Source: UBA12545 sp051024685 (GTDB lineage Bacteria > Bacillota > DSM-521 > Neomoorellales > Neomoorellaceae). Taken from it: DNA of 64,000 nt. The DNA is taken from assembly GCA_051024685.1 (NCBI GenBank), contig JAZHPA010000003.1, forward strand, positions 59,215 through 123,214, given 5' to 3'. Positions within the stretch are counted from its first letter, which is position 1. Each line of letters opens with the position of its first letter. The position numbers and the translations under genes are program-made. The notes below the pieces were generated by a model. It ran no database searches. It saw only the letters and a program-made list of their open reading frames with translations, and had not been told where the DNA came from. Shown piece by piece: positions 57,593-64,000 of the stretch.

Positions 57593-57875
57593 CTGGTACC
57601 GCTGACGTATCCCCAGTTTTGATCCCAGGCCTGCTTGGCTTTCGCTCGCTTATGGCTTCCCCCGCGGGCCAAACTAGCGCTTGGCTCAAGGCTCCGGCAG
57701 GCTTCCCCGGCAAATTCGACCTCCTGTCTCAGTTGCCGGCCTCGGCCATCCATGGCCTCGGGCCTGCCTCCGCCTTTCGCCTCGCTAAGTTTGGCTACCG
57801 CTCAGGTTTAGTCGCTCGCTTCCAAGCCCAAGCAGGCCTGCCCTGCAAAAAGTGGGGATAACTCAGCTGGTACCG
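57593..57875 (+). repeat. MITE copy 2 (element 57602-57866) with 9-bp target duplications
   Basis: Nearly identical to copy 1 over 265 bp, with ends CTGACGTATCCCC and a right end reading outward as CTGAGTTATCCCC. Perfect direct repeats CTGGTACCG flank it at 57593-57601 and 57867-57875. The close match to copy 1 implies recent movement. It sits in the gap between the MoeA-like gene and trxA and carries no gene. Confidence 0.92.
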
Positions 57876-57954
57876 CCCTTGACTCCAACCAGGCGAATGG
57901 CCTTAAGGGAGCAGAAAGAAATGCGGCGGCCGCAGCCGAGGCCGCCCGGACCTC

Positions 57955-58150
57955 AGCTCGGGGATGCTGGTGCGGCTCCTAATGGGCTCGCCAGCGATCC
58001 GTATGGCTCCCCTCACCCTCCGGCGGGGTTCCCGGCCAATTCAACATCCTGTCTCAATGGCCGGCCTCGGGCCTCCATGCCCTCAGCCCCCCGGGCACGG
58101 TCTCGCCAACGGCTCGCGAGGGCTCGCCCAAAGTCGCCTTACGCCAGCAT
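57955..58150. repeat. Degenerate relative of the MITE interior
   Basis: This part of the 57.9-58.3 kb gap resembles the middle of the MITE: CCGGCGGGGTTCCCGGCC, then ATCCTGTCTCAATGGCCGG parallel the element's central blocks, and the CGGGGTTCCCGGCC form is closest to copy 3. No inverted ends or target duplication were found, so it is an old fragment or a related element. No gene is seen in the gap. Confidence 0.4.
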
Positions 58151-58279
58151 CTCCGACCTCTTCATATTTCCTCCAGAAGCACCGCCCCCGGCCGGGCAGT
58201 GGGCCTGAGGAGGGCAGTAAGCTTCCCCGTCATGCCGGGCAGCATCGATGACGGCTTGCCGCTGCATGGCGTCAACTTC

Positions 58280-58606
58280 CTAAAGTAGAGAATCTAAGTT
58301 TTCTTTTAACTTGTCCTTGGGCATGTAGCCGACTAGACGGCCTGCCTCCTCCCCATCTTTAAAGACGATCAGGGTCGGAATACTCATAATGCCGTAGCTG
58401 GAAGCTATTTCCGGGTTTTCATCCACATTTATCTTTACAAATTTAATCTGACCGTCATACTCACCGGCCAGCTGTTCGAGTACAGGGGCCATCATGCGGC
58501 AGGGGCCACACCAGGCCGCCCAAAAATCCACAACCACCGGCTGGGGCGCGGTCAATACCTCAGCCTCAAACTCCTTCTGGTCAATATTAATAACCTGACC
58601 TGCCAT
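58280..58606 (-). CDS. trxA: Thioredoxin
   Basis: Disulfide reductase of 108 residues with the active site WAAWCGPCRMMAP and the cis-proline loop SIPTLIVFKDG. It starts 24 bases after the HesB-like selenoprotein and probably shares its strong promoter, which links the two redox proteins. The length and fold motifs are standard. Confidence 0.97.
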   Translation of the reverse strand: MAGQVINIDQKEFEAEVLTAPQPVVVDFWAAWCGPCRMMAPVLEQLAGEYDGQIKFVKINVDENPEIASSYGIMSIPTLIVFKDGEEAGRLVGYMPKDKLKENLDSLL

Positions 58607-58630
58607 AAAATCTGTTCCTCCTTGTCCATA

Positions 58631-58918
58631 CTATTGGTTAAAAGACACACCGTCCACCACCAACTGCTTAAAAGGGCCGAAGCCCATGACATCGATGTTA
58701 ATACCCTCAGAGGCAGCTTTAATCCCCTTTTGGACATACACTTGTAAACCGTCCACTTGCTCTAACCGGTAACGGGTAGTGTCCTGCGGAGCTCCTACTA
58801 CCACGGCAGGGCGAAAGGTAATACCCGCTCAACCGCCACTCAGTACCATTCTAATCGTAACTATACCGGTCTTCCCTTTGATATATTGTTCGGCCTTGGG
58901 AGAAATATGGATTTGCAT
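58631..58918 (-). CDS. HesB/IscA-like selenoprotein (in-frame TGA read as selenocysteine)
   Basis: A 95-residue protein that is open from ATG 58918 to TAG 58631 only if TGA at 58831-58829 is read through. The codon is residue 30, in the context LSGGUAGITF, exactly where HesB/IscA proteins have their first conserved cysteine (GGC-G). Directly after it a 7-bp stem (58823-58817 with 58802-58796) with a 14-base loop can serve as SECIS. The C-terminal CxC pair of classical IscA is absent, as in known HesB-like selenoproteins. AAGGGGGG precedes the start and a consensus promoter lies upstream. No similar cysteine codon or frameshift explains the frame. Confidence 0.85.
58796..58823 (-). promoter_or_regulatory. 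Candidate bacterial SECIS stem-loop
   Basis: Five bases after the TGA, UAUUACC can pair with GGUAGUA (one G-U pair) around a 14-base loop. Bacterial SECIS elements start at or just after the UGA and lie inside the coding region, as here. The loop sequence has not been compared with SelB-binding consensus. Confidence 0.55.
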
Positions 58919-58942
58919 CTCTTTGCCCCCCTTCATTTTAGG

Positions 58943-58971
58943 ATTATACTATAGATGAATTTCGCTGTCAA
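58943..58971 (-). promoter_or_regulatory. Consensus sigma-A promoter for the HesB-like/trxA operon
   Basis: TTGACA (58971-58966) and TATAAT (58948-58943) on the minus strand are separated by exactly 17 bases, a perfect consensus match. It lies 25 bases upstream of the selenoprotein ATG, so a short leader with the AAGGGGGG ribosome site is expected. Confidence 0.88.
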
Positions 58972-59082
58972 TAAACCATCCTTTAAACAATAATTCAACA
59001 TAAGAATAAAGTTTCCCTGCTCACGTATATTTTTTTTCGTTCTGCATAACCTATTGCAGGAAATTCAAGGGGGAAAGGGTTC

Positions 59083-60060
59083 TTGGACCGTTACCAGTTT
59101 TACCAGACATGCGGTGTCGTATCCGACCTGGCTATGGAGGCCCATGCCCTCCTGCGGGGCGCTACGCGGCAAGAAGTACCCGGGGTTAAGGAAGAAAAAG
59201 AAAGCCATCCCCAGGCCAAGGTTTCTATTATTACTATTTTCAACGAGGCAGGGTCCCGGGCTATGGGCAAGCCGCAGGGTACATACATCACCATCGAGGC
59301 ACCCTCCTTGCTTATAGCCGATCCGCCGGCCCACGAAGCTATTGCCCGACTGTTGGCCCAGAAACTTTCGTCCCTCCTAACATCCCTGGGATTAGGACCG
59401 ACCGATCCCGTTCTGGTAGTAGGCTTGGGTAACTGGCAAGCCACTCCCGACTCCTTGGGTCCCAAAGTGGTAGGCGATTTCACCGTAACCCGTCACCTGT
59501 TCAAATATACCCCCCAAAGCCTGCCCCCGGGGAGCCGGCCGGTCAGTGCCCTGGCCCCGGGAGTCTTAGGTACCACCGGTATAGAAACGGCAGAGATCAT
59601 CCGGGGCGTGGTGGACCGGACACAGCCTAAGGCCGTAGTAGCTATCGATGCGCTGGCAGCTACCGACCTCCGTCGCATCGGTACCAGCATTCAAATAACC
59701 GATACTGGAATCAGTCCCGGGTCCGGCGTGGGCAAGCAACGTACAGCCATCAACAGGCAGACCATGGGGGTTCCGGTTGTAGCCATCGGTATACCTACAG
59801 TAGTCCCCGCAGCGATCATCATATACGAAACTTTATCTCAAGCGGGCCAAACTTTTCCGGCAGGGAACGGATCGCCCAATACCGCTTTGGCCTCCCAGCT
59901 TGTACAAAAAATCCTAGAGCCCTTTGGGGGAAACTTAACCGTAACCCCCAAGGAGATCGATGACCTGATCAGTAATCTGGCATGGGTAGTAGGAGCGGCG
60001 TTAAACCAGAGCCTCCATACCACCTTGTTACAGACGAGAACCGCCCTCCCCCTGCATTAG
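59083..60060 (+). CDS. gpr: Spore germination protease GPR
   Basis: Protease that degrades acid-soluble spore proteins during germination. It has 325 residues and begins at a TTG (59083) behind GGGGGAAAGG. The conserved LVVGLGNWQATPDSLGP, the TGIETAEIIRGVV segment and the ALAATDLRRIGTSIQITDTG core are intact. It is divergent from the selenoprotein operon and convergent with a SASP gene that encodes its substrate class. Possible sigma-F/G boxes lie upstream (AGAATAA and GTATATT) but are not well spaced. Confidence 0.96.
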   Translation: MDRYQFYQTCGVVSDLAMEAHALLRGATRQEVPGVKEEKESHPQAKVSIITIFNEAGSRAMGKPQGTYITIEAPSLLIADPPAHEAIARLLAQKLSSLLTSLGLGPTDPVLVVGLGNWQATPDSLGPKVVGDFTVTRHLFKYTPQSLPPGSRPVSALAPGVLGTTGIETAEIIRGVVDRTQPKAVVAIDALAATDLRRIGTSIQITDTGISPGSGVGKQRTAINRQTMGVPVVAIGIPTVVPAAIIIYETLSQAGQTFPAGNGSPNTALASQLVQKILEPFGGNLTVTPKEIDDLISNLAWVVGAALNQSLHTTLLQTRTALPLH

Positions 60061-60064
60061 CCAT

Positions 60065-60092
60065 GAAAAAAGAGCGGGAGTAGAACCCGCCC
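60065..60092 (-). terminator. Intrinsic terminator downstream of the SASP gene
   Basis: On the minus strand GGGCGGG pairs with CCCGCTC (one G-T wobble) around a seven-base loop, followed by TTTTTT. It lies between the converging gpr and SASP genes and ends the SASP message. Confidence 0.8.
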
Positions 60093-60119
60093 TTGAGCTA
60101 TAAAGAGTTAGGAATTCTC

Positions 60120-60521
60120 TTAGCCCGTAATCCCCGCGCCGGCTCCCACGGTAGTGCCGCCGACTAAGCCGGTAGATTGAGCGTTATACTGCTGGGCATT
60201 GATATTCAACTTCTGGCCGCCGGTAGTAAAAGCAGGATTGGGTCCGCTGATGCGGCCGGTAACCTGCTCGGCAGCGCCGAGTTCCACATCGCCCCCAAGG
60301 CCACCGCCTGCGGCAGTCCCGGTCAGCGTTTGCTCGTAGGCGGCGATCATCTTTTTCACCATGAGCCCTCCAACCGAGCCGTTAACTTTGGAAGGCAGAT
60401 CGCCGAGGTAGCCGGAGTAGTTGGAAATCCCCAGCTCGGTGGCTACTTCCTGCTTAAACCTCTCCATCTGGGCCCGAGCCTGAGGGATCAATAGACGGTT
60501 GGTCCTACCTCCGCGCGGCAT
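60120..60521 (-). CDS. Alpha/beta-type small acid-soluble spore protein with long C-terminal tail
   Basis: DNA-binding spore protein that protects spore DNA. Residues about 15-70 carry the SASP core: the GPR cleavage region in FKQEVATELGI and the second motif NGSVGGLMVKKMIAAYEQ. Typical members have 60-75 residues; this one has 133, with a glycine-, asparagine- and threonine-rich tail after residue 75 (NINAQQYNAQSTGLVGG and similar). A GAAGGAGG site and a sigma-G-like promoter precede it. The tail has no family I recognise. Confidence 0.88.
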   Translation of the reverse strand: MPRGGRTNRLLIPQARAQMERFKQEVATELGISNYSGYLGDLPSKVNGSVGGLMVKKMIAAYEQTLTGTAAGGGLGGDVELGAAEQVTGRISGPNPAFTTGGQKLNINAQQYNAQSTGLVGGTTVGAGAGITG

Positions 60522-60553
60522 TTACTTCACCTCCTTCTCCTTAAGTCTAGTTC

Positions 60554-60583
60554 TAGTATGCGTCCTGAGGAGGGTTTTATGCT
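60554..60583 (-). promoter_or_regulatory. Sigma-G-like promoter of the SASP gene
   Basis: GCATA (60583-60579) and CATACTA (60560-60554) on the minus strand, 18 bases apart, match the forespore sigma-G pattern (G[CA]ATA ... CATnnTA). It lies about 35 bases upstream of the SASP ATG, and forespore expression is expected for this gene. Confidence 0.7.
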
Positions 60584-60664
60584 CAAATAAAACTAGTATT
60601 ATTTGGTCAGCGAAACTTCTACTTTTATACTAAGAAAAGAAAAAATAAGTTGGATTACTACCAG

Positions 60665-61060
60665 CTATAAGTTCCCTCCATATTTTTCCACAATTTGAAC
60701 GGCTTCTTGAACTCTGGCCTCAGGAGCTATGACGGTCACCAAAAAGCCTTCATTGCCGGCCACACCGTAACTGCGAAGACCCACGCCACTTACCGAGGGA
60801 TCGGCTCCCAAGAGGGCCCGCGTGTCGGTTTTTATTAAGGGATGGATATCCTCGCCGTAAATGGTTAAACCGGTGATGGTGTTGGCTTGGTTGGCCAAAG
60901 GATTGTTATAACGATCGTTAAAACGGACGCCAAAACGACCTACGCGGTCCAGCTGCACATGCCGGAAGCCTGCCCTCTTCAGGGCACCGATGGCCTCCTG
61001 GGCTTTGGTGCTGCTGGCAAAGGACACCAGCAGCGCTCTTTCTCCCGGATTTAGCTGCAT
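60665..61060 (-). CDS. Conserved protein of unknown function
   Basis: A 131-residue soluble protein, starting MQLNPGERALLVSF, with a ribosome site GGCAGGTG. The pattern beta-strand (ALLVSFAS), helix (KAQEAIGALKRAGF), strand, then a late strand (EGFLVTVIAP) and helix (VQEAVQIVEKYGG) suggests a ferredoxin-like fold similar to YflT-type stress domains, but no firm family was recognised. It sits between spore genes and recG. The 290-base AT-rich, then GC-rich gap upstream holds no gene; a GTTTGC/GCAAAC hairpin lies near 61105-61125. Confidence 0.6.
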   Translation of the reverse strand: MQLNPGERALLVSFASSTKAQEAIGALKRAGFRHVQLDRVGRFGVRFNDRYNNPLANQANTITGLTIYGEDIHPLIKTDTRALLGADPSVSGVGLRSYGVAGNEGFLVTVIAPEARVQEAVQIVEKYGGNL

Positions 61061-61350
61061 ACTGAAGCACCTGCCTTGGACAATATCTTTTTACTGGCTC
61101 TAGTTTGCCTTAAAAAGCAAACAGGCATGCACACGGCGATAGGTGGTGCTTGTTCCTCTTCCGCCCCGCGTATGCAAATTATGTTTAATGATTATTATTT
61201 ATCATAATATTTACCTCTTTTATATGCCTCCTTCCGCCCCTCCTCCAGGGCGTAACCCGCGGCACAGCATCTTTGGGGCTCCAGTGGTGGCCCGGAGGTT
61301 CCACCCACTACAGAAGCGCTAACTTGTCCCGGGCGCTCTTCACCCCGCCT

Positions 61351-63393
61351 TTACACCTGCCAGTGCGCGAGCTTTTCCTCGGCCAAAGTCCTGAGCTCGG
61401 CGTATTCCGGCCTCTCGAGGTATCCCGACAGGATTAAGAAGTGAGCGTCTTTGCGGGCCTGCTCTAAGACCGCCAAATCCCGCGGAAATTCGGCCAGCCG
61501 GAACTCGGGCCAGCCGTGCTGGCGGGTACCAAAAAATTCTCCCGGTCCGCGCAAGCGTAAATCGGCTTCGGCAATGGCGAAGCCGTCGCTGTTATCCACC
61601 AGCACCTTCAAGCGCTGGTTGGCACTACCATGGTGGTTTTCACTGATGAGCAAACAATAAGCCTGGTGGCTGCTGCGGGCCACCCTGCCCCGCAGTTGGT
61701 GCAACTGGGCCAGCCCGTAGCGCTCCGCTCCTTCAATGACTATTACCGTAGCATTGGGTACATCCACCCCTACTTCGATAACCGTGGTTCCTACCAGAAT
61801 TTGAATCTCACCTTGGCGGAAACGCTCCATCACTTCTTCTTTTTCCGCCGGGCGCAAGCGCCCGTGGATGAGGCCCACTTTGAAGGCAGGAAAGACCCTC
61901 TCCTGCAGCTCCCTGGCTCGAGCAGCGGCTGCAGCCGCCTCCTGGGTTTCGCTTTCGTCAATTAAAGGGCAAATAATGTAGGCCTGCCGACCAGCCTGCA
62001 CCTCGCGGGCAATAAGACGGTAAGCCTGCCGCCTCTGATTTCCGGTCAGGACATAGGTGGCAACCGGCTTTCTCCCCGGAGGGAGCTCGTCAATAAGAGA
62101 AACGTCCAGGTCGCCATAAGCCACCAGGGCCAAGGTCCTTGGAATTGGCGTCGCAGTCATAACCAGGAGATCGGGCATTCTTCCTTTGGCGGGAAGTTGG
62201 GCTCGCTGACGTACGCCGAAGCGGTGCTGTTCGTCGATTACCGCTAAGCCCAGGGACTTGAATTCCACGTTTTCTTGGATTAGGGCGTGGGTTCCTATCA
62301 CCAGGGATATTTCTCCCGACTTCAGCCCCGCCAGAACTTGGTCCTTTTCCCTGCGGCTCGTACTACCGGTTAAGAGAGCCACAGGTAAATCCAAAGAACT
62401 TAACAGACGCTTAAAGTTCAGGAAATGTTGCTCGGCCAGGACTTCGGTAGGCGCCATGAGGGCACCCTGCCAGCCGCCGGAAGCTGCTTTCACCAGCGCC
62501 GCAGCAGCTACGATGGTTTTACCCGAACCAACGTCACCTTGCAGGAGGCGGGCCATAGGTCGGGGTGCTTCCATATCGGCAAAAATTTCGCGCAAGACCC
62601 TCTCCTGGGCACGGGTCAAGGAGAAGGGGAGGCTCTTCAGGAACTTCTCCACCAGGGCGTTGTCTTGGCTGTGGGCAATTCCCGGTTCGCTGCCCCCCGT
62701 CCGCCGCCGGTGCATGGCGAGGGCCAGTTCCCAAATTAACAGTTCCTCGTAAATCAGTCTCCTCCGGGCCTGGTGTAAAGCTTCTTCTCCGGAAGGAAAG
62801 TGAATATCCTTTAAGGCCGTAGCCAGGGAGACTAGGCGGTACTTTTGTCGCCATTCTAGCGGGAGGGTTTCCTTAATATGGGGCAGGTACTCGGCCAGGG
62901 CTTGATAAGCCACCAGCCGGTGCCAGCGCTGGGTCAATCCTGCGGTGGAAGGGTAAAAAGGAACCAGATAACCGGTGTTTAAGCCCGTATATTCTCCCTC
63001 TAGAAGCTCGTAGTCTTCCACCTGTATCTCGGGTAAAACAGACCGAACACTCACTTTACCCGTCAGGAGAACCCGGCTTCCGGGCGGCAGCCGCCTTTTA
63101 ATATAGGCTTGATTGTACCATACTGCGTATCCTCTGCCGCCCTCATCCTCCACCTCGGCCCTCATAAGGGTCAGGCGAGGCCGTAGACTCTTTTCTTCCC
63201 ACCCCACTATGGTGACCAGCACCGTAACCCTACTGCCTGGAACTAACCCGTCAAGGGAACAAACCTGGCGGCGGTCTTCGTAACGCCGGGGAAAATGATA
63301 GATTAGATCCCTGACCGTCCTGATGCCCAGCCTATCCAGCCTTGCCTTGCGCTGGGGCCCCACGTATTTTAAGTCGGCCACCGGCCTGTCCAT
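61351..63393 (-). CDS. recG: ATP-dependent DNA helicase RecG
   Basis: Branch-migration helicase that rescues stalled replication forks. It has 680 residues: an N-terminal wedge/OB domain starting LKYVGPQRKARLDRLGI, helicase motif I LLQGDVGSGKTIVAAAAL, motif II VIDEQHRFGVRQRAQL, motif III VMTATPIPRTLAL and the late motif QLRGRVARSSHQAYCLL, plus the C-terminal TRQHGWPEF block. All essential motifs are intact. It starts 30 bases after the DUF1858 gene and probably forms one unit with it. Confidence 0.97.
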   Translation of the reverse strand: MDRPVADLKYVGPQRKARLDRLGIRTVRDLIYHFPRRYEDRRQVCSLDGLVPGSRVTVLVTIVGWEEKSLRPRLTLMRAEVEDEGGRGYAVWYNQAYIKRRLPPGSRVLLTGKVSVRSVLPEIQVEDYELLEGEYTGLNTGYLVPFYPSTAGLTQRWHRLVAYQALAEYLPHIKETLPLEWRQKYRLVSLATALKDIHFPSGEEALHQARRRLIYEELLIWELALAMHRRRTGGSEPGIAHSQDNALVEKFLKSLPFSLTRAQERVLREIFADMEAPRPMARLLQGDVGSGKTIVAAAALVKAASGGWQGALMAPTEVLAEQHFLNFKRLLSSLDLPVALLTGSTSRREKDQVLAGLKSGEISLVIGTHALIQENVEFKSLGLAVIDEQHRFGVRQRAQLPAKGRMPDLLVMTATPIPRTLALVAYGDLDVSLIDELPPGRKPVATYVLTGNQRRQAYRLIAREVQAGRQAYIICPLIDESETQEAAAAAARARELQERVFPAFKVGLIHGRLRPAEKEEVMERFRQGEIQILVGTTVIEVGVDVPNATVIVIEGAERYGLAQLHQLRGRVARSSHQAYCLLISENHHGSANQRLKVLVDNSDGFAIAEADLRLRGPGEFFGTRQHGWPEFRLAEFPRDLAVLEQARKDAHFLILSGYLERPEYAELRTLAEEKLAHWQV

Positions 63394-63422
63394 GGCGTTA
63401 ATTAAGTTCTCTGCCTCCTGCC

Positions 63423-63659
63423 CTAAAATCTATTTTTAATAGCGTTATTTAAGTCAGCCAGCAGCTCCTCCAGTTTGATCCCGTGAACGCGGGCTCCGCT
63501 TTCAATAGTTTCAGCCATGGCTCCCATGCAGGTCAGACATCCCATACCGTGGCGGGCAAAAATAGGTCGCACCTCGGGATAAGCCTGTAAAACCTCCATA
63601 ATGGACAGGTCTTTGGTGATCTTCCAGGAAATAATTTTCTTTTGCGGGTTGTCAGTCAT
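63423..63659 (-). CDS. DUF1858 small redox-disulfide protein
   Basis: A 78-residue protein of the DUF1858 family (hybrid-cluster-associated disulfide domain). The core KDLSIMEVLQAYPEVRPIF is followed by the GMGCLTCMGAMAETIE motif with its CxxC pair. The ATG at 63659, with GGGGTGAG upstream, is preferred to the GTG at 63668. Function is unknown; the motif suggests thiol or metal chemistry. It precedes recG. Confidence 0.88.
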   Translation of the reverse strand: MTDNPQKKIISWKITKDLSIMEVLQAYPEVRPIFARHGMGCLTCMGAMAETIESGARVHGIKLEELLADLNNAIKNRF

Positions 63660-63668
63660 ATGGCTCAC

Positions 63669-63915
63669 CCCTTAGAATTTTCCCCTACATCTATTTTCGG
63701 CATGTGACCATTATCTCCTGCTAAAGTTTGGCCTTTACCACGAGACCTCGCACGGTAGACTCCTATGCTCTTCATGCAGCAATCCCTTAGTCTCTAAGGG
63801 GGAACAATCCTTTCTCGCAGACTTAAGTTTGGAGACCGGCAAGAGCTCGGAGCTAGAGTAGCAACCGGCGGGGTAAAGCCCAACGGGCCCCGAGGCAAAA
63901 CCGGAAACAACTCAG
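63669..63915. other. Intergenic region without a gene; GC-rich and hairpin-prone
   Basis: No coding frame is visible. CCCTTAG/CTAAGGG (around 63786-63802) forms a 7-bp hairpin, and the stretch ACCGGCGGGGTAAAGCCC near 63864 to GGGCCCCGAGG looks structured. It resembles part of an FMN riboswitch core by eye, but the other conserved RFN blocks are missing, so no riboswitch is claimed. The last bases before the MITE (AACTCAG, 63909-63915) match a MITE right end. Confidence 0.4.
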
Positions 63916-64000
63916 GTGTCTGTACTGAGTTATCCCCACTTTTTGCAGGGCAGGCCTGCTTGGGCTTGGAAGCGAGCGACTAAACCTGAGCGGTAGCCAA
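63916..64000 (-). repeat. MITE copy 4, truncated by the window end
   Basis: From 63925 the sequence CTGAGTTATCCCCAC onward is the reverse complement of the right end of copies 1 and 2, matching almost perfectly to the window end (76 bp). The 9 bases before it (GTGTCTGTA, 63916-63924) should reappear after the element beyond the window. It has the opposite orientation to copies 1-3. Confidence 0.88.

Noticed and set aside
58552..58737. Small minus-strand frame overlapping the trxA start
   Set aside because: It is out of frame with both trxA and the HesB-like selenoprotein, which explain the same bases fully.
63840..63900. FMN riboswitch
   Set aside because: Only one block (ACCGGCGG...TAAAGCCC) looks similar; the GGGTGAAATTCCC-type block and correct spacing are missing, and no riboflavin gene follows in the window.
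1..64000. CRISPR arrays, rRNA or tRNA genes, prophage genes
   Set aside because: No regularly spaced short repeats, no rRNA or tRNA-like segments and no capsid, terminase or integrase genes were found by reading both strands. A full tRNA scan was not possible.

Overview
The window looks like the chromosome of an anaerobic, spore-forming, moderately high-GC member of the Clostridia (Bacillota), most like the Moorellaceae/Thermoanaerobacterales. The basis is sporulation genes (gpr, an alpha/beta SASP, spoVS, ylbJ), an indolepyruvate:ferredoxin oxidoreductase, a complex I cluster without the NADH module, a HesB-like selenoprotein and strong Shine-Dalgarno sites with many GTG/TTG starts. Lineage is inferred from gene content and order, not from a database search.

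Layout. (1) 1-8.4 kb, minus strand: nuoA-B-C-D-H-I-J-K-L-M-N, with nuoN cut by the window edge and no nuoE/F/G. (2) 8.8-17.9 kb, minus: the rnhB/response regulator/ylqF/lepB/rplS/trmD/rimM/khpA/rpsP/ffh/ylxM translation and protein-export block, then mtaD and ftsY. (3) 17.9-29.5 kb, minus: smc, spoVS, rnc and the fatty-acid operon fapR-plsX-fabH-fabK-fabD-fabG-acpP-fabF, with a near-consensus promoter before fapR. (4) 29.6-47.6 kb: an accessory defence island inserted between rpmF and fapR, which are normally neighbours. It holds a 1.8k-residue metallophosphoesterase-NACHT protein, an IS256-like transposase remnant, a decayed Shedu/DUF4263-like gene, a four-gene operon (SNF2-DUF3883 helicase, TIR-like protein, DUF1156 adenine methylase, DUF499 ATPase) and a broken small gene containing a run of 15 G. 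(5) 47.6-52.3 kb: rpmF, yceD/DUF177, ackA (minus), ylbJ (plus), a coiled-coil protein and rsmD (minus). (6) 52.3-57.4 kb: a structured intergenic region with two intrinsic terminators, then iorA-iorB-paaK (plus) and a MoeA-like gene (minus). (7) 58.3-63.7 kb: trxA and a HesB-like selenoprotein read through an in-frame TGA, gpr (plus), a SASP, a small unknown gene, recG and a DUF1858 gene.

A 265-bp non-coding element occurs three times complete and once cut by the window end. Its inverted ends resemble IS10/IS4-family ends, and each complete copy is flanked by a perfect 9-bp target duplication, so it is a MITE. One copy supplies the stop codon of ackA and one lies just upstream of nuoA.

The most promising material for undescribed biology is the defence island: the metallophosphoesterase-NACHT protein and the helicase/TIR-like/methylase/DUF499 operon.
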